This document shows positions 17,984 to 26,245 of a stretch of 64,000 bases of DNA, in pieces. The DNA lies in NCBI GenBank assembly GCA_035699085.1, contig DASSBG010000028.1, forward strand, positions 186,001 through 250,000, read 5' to 3'. The notes under the pieces are model-generated. The model was given only the letters and a program-made list of their open reading frames with translations. It did no database searches and had not been told where the DNA came from. Each line of letters starts with the position of its first letter. The first letter of the stretch is position 1. The position numbers and the translations under genes are program-made. The stretch comes from DASSBG01 sp035699085 (GTDB lineage: Bacteria > Pseudomonadota > Gammaproteobacteria > Xanthomonadales > Rhodanobacteraceae).

Positions 17984-20608
17984 ATGACAAATCGCTTGCC
18001 GGCCACGGGGACGGGTTCCGACACCGACGTGCCGCAAGGCGAGATGTCGCCCCAAGACGAAGACGCGCGGGTTGACCAGGCAGCCGCCGGCCTGCGGCGC
18101 GTGCTTGAACAGACTGGCGACCCACCTGCCCAGGCCGCCCTGGCACAGGCAATCGCCCTGCTGGGCCAGTTGCACTCATCCAGCCGCAGCAGCCAGGTGC
18201 GCTACCGCGTACTGCTCAACGCGGTACCGGACGCGGTGACGCTGCACGACGAGGAGGGCCGCATCCTCGATGCCAACGACGCCGCCTGCGCCTGCTACGG
18301 CTACACCCTTGAACACCTGAAGCAGCTCAGCGTCGCCGACCTCAATCCCGACCTGCCCGCCGACCACATGCGGACGGTATGGGCCACCTACGAGCTGGGC
18401 GAAACGGTCACGGTGGAAACCAGCAACCGGCACGCCAGCGGCCGGCGGTTTCCGGTGGAAGTGCACTCCAACGCATACATCGACGACGGCCAGCGGCGCA
18501 TCGTCGCCGTGGCTCGGGACGTCAGCGCCCGCCACCGCGCGCAACGGGAACTGGCGGCCTCCGAAAAGGGCTACCGGCTGCTGCTGCAGGCGATGGACAA
18601 GGGCGTACTGGTGCACCGGCCCAGCGGCCACCTGCGCTCGGCGAACCCTGCAGCCTGCCGGCTGCTCGGGGTGTCCCGCGACGAGCTGCTCGCCACCTCG
18701 TTCAAGCATGACGACACCTGGCATTTCGTCGACGACGCCAACCGGCCGCTGAGCGTCGACGAACTGCCGGCGCTGCGCGCCATCCGCAGCCGTACCATCA
18801 TCGAAAGCAGCGTCATCGGCGTCTACCTGCCGCACCTGCACCGCTACCGCTGGTTCTCGGCCACCGCCGTGCCGCAGTACGACGAGGGCGGCGAATTGCT
18901 GCAGGTGATCACCACCTTCAGCGACGTCACCGGGCTGAAGCGCGAGACCGAAATGTTCCACACCGCCCAGCGGCTGGCGGACATCGGTTGCTGGGAACTG
19001 GACGACCTGCGCGGCACGCTGTACTGGACCGAGCAGATGTACCGCATCCACGACCTGCCGGTGAACAGCCCGATCAACGAGACGCGCGCCCTCGGCTTCT
19101 TCGACCCGGAGGCACGCGCGCTGTTTGCCTCGGCGCTCGCGGAGGCGCGAAGCCGGGGCCGCCAGTTCGAGCTTGAGCTGCAACTCTGCAGCACCATCGA
19201 CCGCCGCCGCTGGGTGCGGATCACCGGCCAGCCAATGACGCGTCACAAACGCATTTTCGGCGTCGTCGGCACCGTGCAGGACATCGACGAGCGCAAGGCC
19301 ATCGAGGCACGCCTGCGCCACCAGGCCGCGACCGACTCGCTCACCGACATGCCCAACCGCAACACCATGCTGGCGCGCATCGCCGAGGCCATCGACCAGA
19401 CGGGGCCCGGGCGCGGGCCGGCGCTGTTGTACGTCGACCTCGACCGTTTCAAGGTTCTCAACGACATGCTCGGCCACAGCGACGGGGACCGTCTGCTGGG
19501 CCTCGCCGCGCAGCGGTTGCGCGCTGCCGCCGAACCGGACGCCGAGACGTCCCGCTTCGGAAACGACGAATTCGTGCTGCTGCTGGCGCGGCCGCCGGAC
19601 GCCGAGGCCGCGGCGGCGCTTGCGGCCAGGATCATCGCCGCCTTTGCCTCGCCTTTCGAGCTGGACGGGGAGCGCTTTGCCCTGACCACCTCGATTGGCA
19701 TCGCCCAGTTCCCCGAAGACGGCAGCAATGCCGAGGACCTGGTGCGGCATGCCGACGCCGCGATGTTCGAGGCCAAGCACTGCGGCCGCAGCACCTGGCG
19801 GGCCTATGCGGCGCACGGCTACGACGAGAGCGAGCGCCTGCAGGTCCACACGCTGCTGCGCATGGCGCTGGACAAGCACGAGTTCCAGCTGGTGTACCAG
19901 CCGCAACTCGACATGCAGAGCGGCAAGGTGACCGGCGCCGAGGCGCTGCTGCGTTGGAACAGCCCGCAGCTGGGCCTGGTGATGCCGGGCGCCTTCATCG
20001 GCGAAGCCGAGAGCTCCGGCGACATCGTGCGCATCGGCGCCTGGACCATCGGAGAGGCCTGTCGCCAGCTGCGCGTCTGGCGCGACCGCGGCGTCGATAT
20101 CGGGCGGGTGGCGGTGAATGTGTCCTACCGCCAGTTTGTGAGCGGCACGCTGGCATCGGCGGTGGCCGCGGCGCTGGAGCGCAACCACCTGCCGGGCGAG
20201 GCGCTGGAACTGGAGCTGACCGAGCGGGTGATGATCGACGACTTCGCCGATACGGCGCAGACCCTCCACCAGCTGAAGGACATCGGCGTGACGCTGATGA
20301 TCGATGATTTCGGCGAGGGCTTTTCCTCGCTGAACTACCTGCGCCACCTGCCCGTGGACGGCCTGAAGATCAGCCACAACTTCCTCCAGGGCGTGCCGGG
20401 CACGGCCGTCGACAACGCCATCTGCGAGGCCATCATCCGCATCGCCCGCAGCCTGCACCTGCAGATCGTCGCCGAAGGTGTCGAGACCGAGGCGCAGCGC
20501 CGCTTCCTGCTGGACTTGCACTCGCCGCTGGCGCAGGGCTTTCTGTTCGCGCGGCCCATGGCCGGCGGGCGCATCCCGGAGTTCGTCGCCCACGCAGCCA
20601 CCGTCTGA
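17984..20608 (+). CDS. Cyclic di-GMP regulator with three PAS, GGDEF and EAL domains
   Basis: An 874-residue cytoplasmic protein without clear membrane segments. An N-terminal helical region is followed by three PAS domains (about residues 74-190, 195-310 and 320-440), a GGDEF domain (about 450-600) and an EAL domain (about 615-865). The GGDEF motif is changed to GNDEF near residue 526, and no RxxD inhibitory site is seen, so cyclase activity is doubtful. The EAL half keeps EALLRW, VNVS, ELTER, DDFG and AEGVE, so it should hydrolyse cyclic di-GMP. The degenerate GGDEF may serve as a GTP-binding activator. The ATG at 17984 follows GAGGGG; an ATG at 17939 is an alternative. Signal sensed by the PAS domains is unknown. 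Confidence 0.9.
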   Translation: MTNRLPATGTGSDTDVPQGEMSPQDEDARVDQAAAGLRRVLEQTGDPPAQAALAQAIALLGQLHSSSRSSQVRYRVLLNAVPDAVTLHDEEGRILDANDAACACYGYTLEHLKQLSVADLNPDLPADHMRTVWATYELGETVTVETSNRHASGRRFPVEVHSNAYIDDGQRRIVAVARDVSARHRAQRELAASEKGYRLLLQAMDKGVLVHRPSGHLRSANPAACRLLGVSRDELLATSFKHDDTWHFVDDANRPLSVDELPALRAIRSRTIIESSVIGVYLPHLHRYRWFSATAVPQYDEGGELLQVITTFSDVTGLKRETEMFHTAQRLADIGCWELDDLRGTLYWTEQMYRIHDLPVNSPINETRALGFFDPEARALFASALAEARSRGRQFELELQLCSTIDRRRWVRITGQPMTRHKRIFGVVGTVQDIDERKAIEARLRHQAATDSLTDMPNRNTMLARIAEAIDQTGPGRGPALLYVDLDRFKVLNDMLGHSDGDRLLGLAAQRLRAAAEPDAETSRFGNDEFVLLLARPPDAEAAAALAARIIAAFASPFELDGERFALTTSIGIAQFPEDGSNAEDLVRHADAAMFEAKHCGRSTWRAYAAHGYDESERLQVHTLLRMALDKHEFQLVYQPQLDMQSGKVTGAEALLRWNSPQLGLVMPGAFIGEAESSGDIVRIGAWTIGEACRQLRVWRDRGVDIGRVAVNVSYRQFVSGTLASAVAAALERNHLPGEALELELTERVMIDDFADTAQTLHQLKDIGVTLMIDDFGEGFSSLNYLRHLPVDGLKISHNFLQGVPGTAVDNAICEAIIRIARSLHLQIVAEGVETEAQRRFLLDLHSPLAQGFLFARPMAGGRIPEFVAHAATV

Positions 20609-20619
20609 TTGCGGTACCG

Positions 20620-20860
20620 GGGACCCGGGACCCGCCTTCGATCGGGTTGGGAGAGAGATTCATCGTTCGCGTTTCATCATGGCTTGTGACGAAGGCGCGC
20701 CTCGGGACCGACCGCAGAGGAACCCGACCTCGTTTGGAGGCAGATCATCGTACGTTTGGCCACCGACATGGATGGCAACCGCAGAGAAGGGGCGAACGTG
20801 TCTGATCGAAGCGCCATGACCGTTGCTTGCCCCGTACCCGCTTTGCGGGTCCCGGGTCCC
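20620..20860. repeat. Dispersed MITE-like element, copy 1
   Basis: A 241-bp element starting with the array GGGACCCGGGACCCG (20620-20634) and ending with its inverse CGGGTCCCGGGTCCC (20846-20860). The core, for example GAGAGAGATTCATCGTTCGC and GTTTCATCATGG, recurs at 48979-49213 with roughly 80-85 % identity by eye. The conserved parts are shared by nucleotide, not by reading frame. It fills most of the 344-bp gap before the SDR gene; further GGGTCCC-like units extend to about 20907. Confidence 0.85.
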
Positions 20861-20952
20861 GGGTCCCCGGTCCCGCGCCAGTCCCGAGTCCCAAGTCCCT
20901 GGTCCCGGTGTCATGCCCTAGAATGGCCGGTTTCACGCACCACGGGACGCTT

Positions 20953-21720
20953 ATGCAACTCGACCAGACCAAGGCCATCATCACCGGCGGCGCCTCCGGG
21001 CTCGGCCACGCCGTCGCCCGCCATTTCGTCGCCCATGGCGGCAGGGTCGCGCTGTTCGACGTGAACGAAGACAGGGGTCAGGCCGCGGCGCGGGAGCTTG
21101 GCGACGCGGCGCGTTTCATCCGCACCGACGTCACCAGCGAGAACGGCGTGGTCACCAACGCGGCCGCCGCACGCGAGGCGATGGGCGGACTCAATGTGGT
21201 CGTCAACTGCGCCGGCATCCTCGGCGCCGGCCGCGTGCTCGGCCGCCAGGGGCCGATGCCGCTTGCCAACTTCCAGACCACCGTGATGGTCAACCTCGTC
21301 GGCAGCTTCAATGTCGCCAAGGCAGGCGCCGCCCTGATGCAGGAGAACGAGCCCGGCGACGACGGCGAGCGCGGCGTCATCGTCAACACTGCCAGCGTCG
21401 CCGCCTGGGAAGGCCAGATCGGCCAGGCCGCCTACTCCGCCTCCAAGGGCGGCGTGGTCGGCATGACGCTGCCGATGGCGCGGGAACTGGCCCGCTTCGG
21501 CATCCGCGTCGCCACCATCGCGCCCGGCATCTTCTGGACGCCGATGGTCGATGGCATGCCGCCCGACGTGCAGGAATCGCTTTCGGCCTCGATACCGTTT
21601 CCCTCGCGCCTCGGCCAGCCGCAGGAGTACGCCGACACCGTCGCCTTCATCCTCGGCAACCGCTACATCAACGGCGAAACCATCCGCCTCGACGGCGCCG
21701 TGCGGTTGGCACCGCGCTAA
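20953..21720 (+). CDS. Type II 3-hydroxyacyl-CoA dehydrogenase (short-chain dehydrogenase)
   Basis: A 255-residue SDR enzyme. The NAD-binding motif is ITGGASGLGHAVARHF, with Asp in VALFDVNE favouring NAD; the active site is Ser in NTASVAAWEGQIGQ and Tyr-Lys in AYSASKGG. The C-terminal part (APGIFWTPMVDGMPPDVQESL) matches the HSD17B10/HADH2 type, which oxidises 2-methyl-3-hydroxybutyryl-CoA in isoleucine degradation. It may therefore extend the branched-chain catabolic cluster. A ribosome binding site (GGGACG) precedes the ATG at 20953. Confidence 0.87.
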   Translation: MQLDQTKAIITGGASGLGHAVARHFVAHGGRVALFDVNEDRGQAAARELGDAARFIRTDVTSENGVVTNAAAAREAMGGLNVVVNCAGILGAGRVLGRQGPMPLANFQTTVMVNLVGSFNVAKAGAALMQENEPGDDGERGVIVNTASVAAWEGQIGQAAYSASKGGVVGMTLPMARELARFGIRVATIAPGIFWTPMVDGMPPDVQESLSASIPFPSRLGQPQEYADTVAFILGNRYINGETIRLDGAVRLAPR

Positions 21721-21721
21721 G

Positions 21722-21905
21722 GCCGGGAATGGGGAATGGAGAATGGGGAATCGGTAAAGCAGCAACGCGCCAAGCCGTGAGTCCGCGGCTCGAACATCCT
21801 GCTTTTGCTCTACCCATTCCCGATTCCCGGCAGTCCCGATTCCCCGCTCCAACCATTCCCGATTCTCCATTCCCTGTTCCCGGCCCCCAGGCCATTCCCC
21901 ATCCC
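21722..21905. repeat. Opposed GGGAATG / CATTCCC heptamer arrays
   Basis: The gap before efpL holds GGGAATG/GGGAATC units on the left (about 21724-21755) and the inverse CATTCCC/GATTCCC units on the right (about 21812-21905). About 55 bp of unique core lies between them. The layout resembles the GGGACCC/GGGTCCC elements but with a different heptamer. Confidence 0.75.
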
Positions 21906-21918
21906 CGGCTCCACACAC

Positions 21919-22485
21919 ATGAAAGCCAGCGACATCAAGAAGGGCAACGTCGTCGAGCACGACGGCGGCGTCTACCAGGTCCGCGATATCGAGCGCAGCT
22001 CGCCCACCGCGCGCGGCGGCAATGTGACCTTCCGCTTCACGCTGTACTCGATCCCGGCCGGGCGCAAGCTCGACCTGAGCCTGCGTGCCGACGATGACCT
22101 CAAGGAGGTCGAGCTGACGCGCCGGCAGGCGAACTTCTCGTACATGGACGGCGAGGTGTTCGTTTTCATGGACGCCGAGGACTACAGCCAATACCTGCTG
22201 CCACCGGAGCTGGTCGGTGACAACGTCGGCTACATCGTCGAGGGCGAGGACGCCGGCTATTACGTGCAGCTGATCGATGACGCGCCGGTTGGCCTGCAGG
22301 TGCCGACGACGGTCACGTTGACGGTGGCCGACACCGCGCCCGAACTCAAGGCGGCCAGCGCCACCAAGCGCAGCAAACCGGCGACACTCGACACCGGCAT
22401 CGAGATCCAGGTGCCCGAGTACATCCGCGTGGGCGACGCCGTGCAGGTCAATACCGTCACCGGCGAGTTCTCAGGCCGGGCCTGA
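21919..22485 (+). CDS. efpL: Elongation factor P-like protein EfpL (YeiP)
   Basis: A 188-residue three-domain EF-P paralogue. The loop that contacts the ribosomal peptidyl transferase centre reads SSPTARGGNV, the arginine-bearing form typical of YeiP/EfpL rather than the lysine of EF-P. LTRRQANFSYMDGEVFVFMD and KPATLDTGIEIQVPEYI are YeiP hallmarks. The protein relieves stalling at proline-rich and other difficult codon stretches. The ATG at 21919 begins the conserved MKASDIKKGN; an earlier in-frame extension reads through heptamer repeats and is rejected. No operon partner is visible. Confidence 0.93.
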   Translation: MKASDIKKGNVVEHDGGVYQVRDIERSSPTARGGNVTFRFTLYSIPAGRKLDLSLRADDDLKEVELTRRQANFSYMDGEVFVFMDAEDYSQYLLPPELVGDNVGYIVEGEDAGYYVQLIDDAPVGLQVPTTVTLTVADTAPELKAASATKRSKPATLDTGIEIQVPEYIRVGDAVQVNTVTGEFSGRA

Positions 22486-22585
22486 GAGGCCGGGAACGGG
22501 AATGGCCTGACGGCCGGGAATGGGGAATCGGGAATCGGACGAGCGAAAGCGTCGCCGGCCGTTGCTGTGCCCCAATCGTCATGAA

Positions 22586-22626
22586 GATTCCCGGATTCCG
22601 CCTTCGGCGGCTCCGGAATGACGGGA
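22586..22626. repeat. REP-type hairpin, copy 1
   Basis: A palindrome around CCGCCTTCGGCGG with CCGGA/TCCGG arms, followed by AATGACGG. The same organisation recurs at 53497-53537. Copies of this type are usually spread by REP-associated tyrosine transposases, none of which lies in the window. GGGAATC and CTGCTCC heptamer units flank it on both sides. Confidence 0.65.
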
Positions 22627-22764
22627 CGGCTTACACCCTGCTCCCTGCTCCCCTGCCAAAAGCGTGCTTGCCGCGCCTGGCGTCGTCCCGTAATCTGCAG
22701 CCTTGTGCCAGCCACGGCACAGCCGCGATGGGGTGCGGCCCTCCCTTGAACTGACCTGCCAGCC

Positions 22765-24249
22765 ATGACCATGTGGAAACAACTGCTTGCGACCAAGCCG
22801 GTCGCGCCCGCCGCCATCGAAGCGAACAACGAACTCAAGCGCACGCTCGGCCCCTGGGCGCTGATCGCGCTGGGCATCGGCGCGATCATCGGCACCGGCA
22901 TCTTCGTGCTGACCGGCGTGGCGGCAGCCGAGAATGCAGGTCCGGCGCTGGTGCTGTCGTTCATTCTCGCCGGCACGGTCTGCGGTCTCTCGGCGCTCTG
23001 TTATGCCGAGTTTTCGGCGATGATCCCGGAGTCCGGAAGCGCCTATTCGTATTCCTACGCGACGCTGGGCGAATTCATCGCCTGGTTCATCGGCTGGAAC
23101 CTGGTGCTGGAATACCTGGTGTCGATGTCGGCCGTCGCCGTCGGCTGGTCCGGCTATGTCGTACCCTTTCTCCGCCACCTCGGCATCACCCTGCCGGCGG
23201 AACTGACGACCTCGCCGCTGACGCAGGGCGTGGGTTCCTTCTCGATCACCACCACCGGGGCGCTGGTCAACCTGCCGGCGATCTTCGTTTGCCTCGCCCT
23301 CACGGCGGTCTGCTACGTCGGCATCCGCCAGTCGTCGATGGCGAACATCGTGATCGTAATCATCAAGTTGCTGGTGATCTTCCTGTTCATCGGTTTCGGC
23401 GTCCATTACATCGCGCCCGACAACTGGCACCCGTTCATTCCCGACCGCATCTGCGATACCGCCGCCGCCGTCACCGCGCAGTGCAAGCCGGGACATTTCG
23501 GCTGGTTCGGCATCGTCGAGGGCGCGTCGATCATTTTCTTCGCCTACATCGGCTTCGATGCGGTCTCGACGGCGGCGCAGGAGGCGCGCAACCCGCAGCG
23601 CGACATGCCGATCGGCATCATCGTCAGCCTGATCGTCTGCACCATCCTCTACATCATCGTCGCGCTGGTGCTGACCGGGATGGTTCCCTTCGCCCAGCTC
23701 AACGTGCCGCATCCGGTCGGCTATGCCGTCGAGCAGGTGCCGGCGCTGAAGACCTGGCTGGCTCCGCTGATCGAACTGGGCGCGCTGGCCGGCCTGTCCT
23801 CGGTGATGCTGGTGATGATGATCGCGCAGCCGCGCATCTTTTACTCGATGTCGAAGGACGGCCTGCTGCCGAAAGTGTTCGCCAAGGTGCACCCGAAGTA
23901 CCGCACGCCGCACATCAATACCGTCATCACCGGCGTGATCGCCGCGGTGCTTGCCGGGTTCCTGCCCATCGACATCCTTGCCGAGCTGACCAACATCGGC
24001 ACACTGCTGGCCTTCATGACCGTCTGCATCGCGGTGCCGATCCTGCGCCGCACACGGCCGGACCTGCCGCGGCCGTTCCGTACGCCGTGGGCGCCGGTGA
24101 CCGCCACGCTGGGCGCGGCAGGCTGTCTGTACCTGATCTACGGGCTGCCACTGGATACCTGGGTGCGGCTGATCATCTGGACCGCCGTGGGCGTCGCGAT
24201 CTATTTCGGCTACGGCTATCGCCACAGCCGGCTGCGCGCGCAGCGCTGA
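22765..24249 (+). CDS. APC-family amino-acid permease
   Basis: A 494-residue inner-membrane transporter of the amino acid-polyamine-cation family, cationic amino acid transporter (CAT/YfnA) branch. Fourteen or so hydrophobic segments are visible. The conserved first helix contains GIGAIIGTGIFVLTG, the substrate-backbone-binding motif of this family; ARNPQRDMPIGI and FAKVHPKYRTPH are also characteristic. It probably imports amino acids. The first of two close ATGs (22765, 22771) is used. The gene stands alone between efpL and a terminator region. Confidence 0.9.
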   Translation: MTMWKQLLATKPVAPAAIEANNELKRTLGPWALIALGIGAIIGTGIFVLTGVAAAENAGPALVLSFILAGTVCGLSALCYAEFSAMIPESGSAYSYSYATLGEFIAWFIGWNLVLEYLVSMSAVAVGWSGYVVPFLRHLGITLPAELTTSPLTQGVGSFSITTTGALVNLPAIFVCLALTAVCYVGIRQSSMANIVIVIIKLLVIFLFIGFGVHYIAPDNWHPFIPDRICDTAAAVTAQCKPGHFGWFGIVEGASIIFFAYIGFDAVSTAAQEARNPQRDMPIGIIVSLIVCTILYIIVALVLTGMVPFAQLNVPHPVGYAVEQVPALKTWLAPLIELGALAGLSSVMLVMMIAQPRIFYSMSKDGLLPKVFAKVHPKYRTPHINTVITGVIAAVLAGFLPIDILAELTNIGTLLAFMTVCIAVPILRRTRPDLPRPFRTPWAPVTATLGAAGCLYLIYGLPLDTWVRLIIWTAVGVAIYFGYGYRHSRLRAQR

Positions 24250-24392
24250 GGCCATTGCCGGCCGGCGGGGCCGTTAACGAAGCGTGAATTTCAGGTTCGA
24301 ATCAGCTTCATGAATTCGCTACCAAGCCATTGATTTTCATGGAATTACGCGCCGGGTCAGCAGGAAATTCGCCCAAAGCCGCCGTCTCGCGC

Positions 24393-24552
24393 TATCATCA
24401 CTCCTCCGAAGATTCCCAAAGCAGTTGGCAGTGGACTTTTCGGATCGCCGCTCGGGTGCGTCCCGCGAGAGTCAGCTCCTCGGCGGGCGCATCCGGGCGC
24501 GATTTTGCATCCCCTGAGTCAATGAAAAAGCCGGCGTTGCGCCGGCTTTTTC
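24393..24552 (+). ncRNA. Candidate small RNA between permease and HiPIP genes
   Basis: The 325-bp gap holds no gene. A TATCAT hexamer at 24393-24398 is identical to the -10 of the tRNA-Pro, tRNA-Ser(CGA) and HiPIP promoter candidates, though its -35 is poor. Transcription from about 24405 would run through GC-rich, hairpin-prone sequence to the terminator at 24524-24552, giving an RNA of about 150 nt. No known RNA family is recognised. The short frame 24330-24659 is not protein-like. Confidence 0.25.
24524..24552 (-). terminator. Bidirectional terminator between permease and HiPIP genes
   Basis: Stem GCCGGC / GCCGGC extended by A5/T5 runs, with a GTTGC loop, gives U-tracts in both directions. 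It lies 23 bp after the HiPIP stop codon. Confidence 0.9.
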
Positions 24553-24574
24553 GTGTGCGAATCTCGCTGAGGCG

Positions 24575-24919
24575 TCAGGCGTTGGTCTTGAGCGTGTGCG
24601 AGACGCACCAGCCCTTGGCGTTGACGGCCTTGCCCGGGAACAGCTGGCAGGGGCCGTAGGCATCGCCTTTCTTGCCCTGGTAGAACTGGCAGTTGGCGCA
24701 GATGTCGCCGGGCTTGCGTTTCGGGTCGGTGACGGTGCTGGCATCTTCGGTGTATTTGAGCGCCTGCGCCGTCGGGTCGGTGGTCTTGAGGTGCGGCAGC
24801 GAAGTGTCGCCTCGCGCCAGCCTCGGCAGCGTGCCGACCAGCGCCACCGCCGCAGCGCTGCCGGCCGCGAGCTTCAGGAAGTGTCGGCGCTGGGGGTTGG
24901 TTTCGTCATGTTGCGGCAT
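24575..24919 (-). CDS. High-potential iron-sulfur protein (HiPIP)
   Basis: A 114-residue periplasmic electron carrier with one [4Fe-4S] cluster. The N-terminus is a twin-arginine signal (RRHFLKLAAGSAAAV). The four cluster cysteines appear in CANC, GPCQLF and KGWCVSH, the HiPIP pattern. HiPIPs donate electrons to terminal oxidases or photosynthetic reaction centres; the acceptor here is unknown. Its promoter candidate is at 24965-24993, and the gene is divergent from mtnB. Confidence 0.93.
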   Translation of the reverse strand: MPQHDETNPQRRHFLKLAAGSAAAVALVGTLPRLARGDTSLPHLKTTDPTAQALKYTEDASTVTDPKRKPGDICANCQFYQGKKGDAYGPCQLFPGKAVNAKGWCVSHTLKTNA

Positions 24920-24964
24920 CGGGGAACACCTCCGTCAAGATGGCAATGATCCGCCCCTCACGGC

Positions 24965-24993
24965 ATGATACTCCGCGTGACTGAATGCGTCAC
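24965..24993 (-). promoter_or_regulatory. Promoter candidate of the HiPIP gene
   Basis: On the minus strand, GTGACG and TATCAT are separated by 17 bases, about 46 bp before the HiPIP start codon. Confidence 0.5.
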
Positions 24994-25022
24994 CGCACTG
25001 CCACCGCACCGCGCCTCCTCTG

Positions 25023-25670
25023 ATGCACATGCACGCCGACAGCAACGACGCCAGCTTTGCGACCCGCGCGGAAGCGATCTGCCGCCTTGGCGCAGAGCTG
25101 GCGGCGCGCGGCTGGACGCCGGCAACCAGCAGCAATTTCTCCCTGCGAATCGATCAGCACAGCGCCGCGATCACGCGCTCCGGCCGCGACAAGGGCCGAC
25201 TTGTGCCAGACGACATCATGCGCGTCACGCTCGATGGACGCGCCCTGCCCGGCGACACCGCAGTGCCTTCGGCCGAGGCGCCGCTGCATGGGCAGATTTA
25301 CCGGCGCATGCCGCAGGTCGAGGCAGTGCTGCACACGCATTCGCGGGTGCAGACGGTGGCTTCGCGCCTGTTCGCGGCCGCCGGCGAACTGCACCTGCAG
25401 GGCTGGGAACTGCAGAAGGCCATCGCCGGCACCAACAGCCACGAGCGCACGCTGGCGCTTCCCGTCTTCGCCAACAGCCAGTCGATGGCCGAGCTGACGC
25501 GCGCAGTCGACGACTGGGTGGACGCTGGCAAACCGCTTCACGCCTACCTGATCGCCGGCCACGGCATCTACACCTGGGGCAGCAGCATCGACGAGGCCCG
25601 CCGCCACCTGGAGGCGCTGGAGTTCCTGCTGGCTTGTGAACTCGACCTGAGACGACTGGGAGTGCCATGA
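25023..25670 (+). CDS. mtnB: Methylthioribulose-1-phosphate dehydratase
   Basis: A 215-residue class II aldolase/adducin-fold enzyme of the methionine salvage pathway, converting 5-methylthioribulose-1-phosphate to 2,3-diketo-5-methylthiopentyl-1-phosphate. Zinc-ligand histidines lie in VLHTHSRVQT, and SSNFSLRID plus ITRSGRDKG are family signatures. It overlaps mtnD by 4 bp. mtnA and mtnK are not in the window. Confidence 0.93.
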   Translation: MHMHADSNDASFATRAEAICRLGAELAARGWTPATSSNFSLRIDQHSAAITRSGRDKGRLVPDDIMRVTLDGRALPGDTAVPSAEAPLHGQIYRRMPQVEAVLHTHSRVQTVASRLFAAAGELHLQGWELQKAIAGTNSHERTLALPVFANSQSMAELTRAVDDWVDAGKPLHAYLIAGHGIYTWGSSIDEARRHLEALEFLLACELDLRRLGVP

Positions 25671-26245
25671 GCACCTTGCGCCTGTTCAACCATGACGACG
25701 GCTCCGCGCCGCGCGCCACCTTCACCGATCACGCGGCCATCGCCGCCGAACTGGCACGCATTGGCGTGCGTTTTGAACGCTGGGAGGCGGCCCGGCCACT
25801 GCCGCCGGGTGCCAGCCAGGACGAGGTCATCGCGGCCTACCGGCAGGACATCGACCGCCTGATGCGCAGCGGCGGCTACCAATCGGTGGATGTCATCAGC
25901 CTGGCGCCGGACCATCCCGAGCGCGCGGCCCTGCGGCAGAAATTCCTCGCAGAGCACACCCACAGCGAGGACGAGGTGCGCTTCTTCGTTGCCGGAAGCG
26001 GCCAGTTCACCCTGCACGTCGGCGGCAGCGTCTACGACGTGCATTGCGAGCAGGGCGACCTGATCGGCGTGCCGGCAGGCACCCGCCACTGGTTCGACAT
26101 GAGCGAGTCACCGTACTTCATCGCCATCCGCCTGTTTACCAGCAAGGAAGGCTGGGTTGCCGATTTCACCGGCGACCCCATCGCCGACGGCTTCCCGCGG
26201 ATGCAACCGGCAGTTGGCGAACGCGAGGCCGGCGGCGCGACATGA
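25667..26245 (+). CDS. mtnD: Acireductone dioxygenase
   Basis: A 192-residue cupin-fold enzyme that oxidises 1,2-dihydroxy-5-methylthiopent-1-en-3-one to formate and the 2-oxo precursor of methionine (Fe form), or to CO and other products (Ni form). Metal ligands are the two His and the Glu in HTHSEDEVRFF and His in GTRHWFD. Its 4-bp overlaps with mtnB and mtnC show a coupled operon. Confidence 0.94.
   Translation: MSTLRLFNHDDGSAPRATFTDHAAIAAELARIGVRFERWEAARPLPPGASQDEVIAAYRQDIDRLMRSGGYQSVDVISLAPDHPERAALRQKFLAEHTHSEDEVRFFVAGSGQFTLHVGGSVYDVHCEQGDLIGVPAGTRHWFDMSESPYFIAIRLFTSKEGWVADFTGDPIADGFPRMQPAVGEREAGGAT

Noticed and set aside
18176..20593. 805-codon minus-strand frame opposite the PAS-GGDEF-EAL gene
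   Set aside because: Mirror frame of a clear gene; composition (Val/Gln/His/Arg) typical of shadows.
20660..20914. Minus-strand frame inside MITE-like copy 1
   Set aside because: The equivalent frame is not preserved in copy 2, so the element is conserved as nucleotide sequence, not as protein.
24330..24659. 109-codon plus-strand frame between permease and HiPIP
   Set aside because: Runs through the terminator and into the antisense of HiPIP; no protein-like composition.
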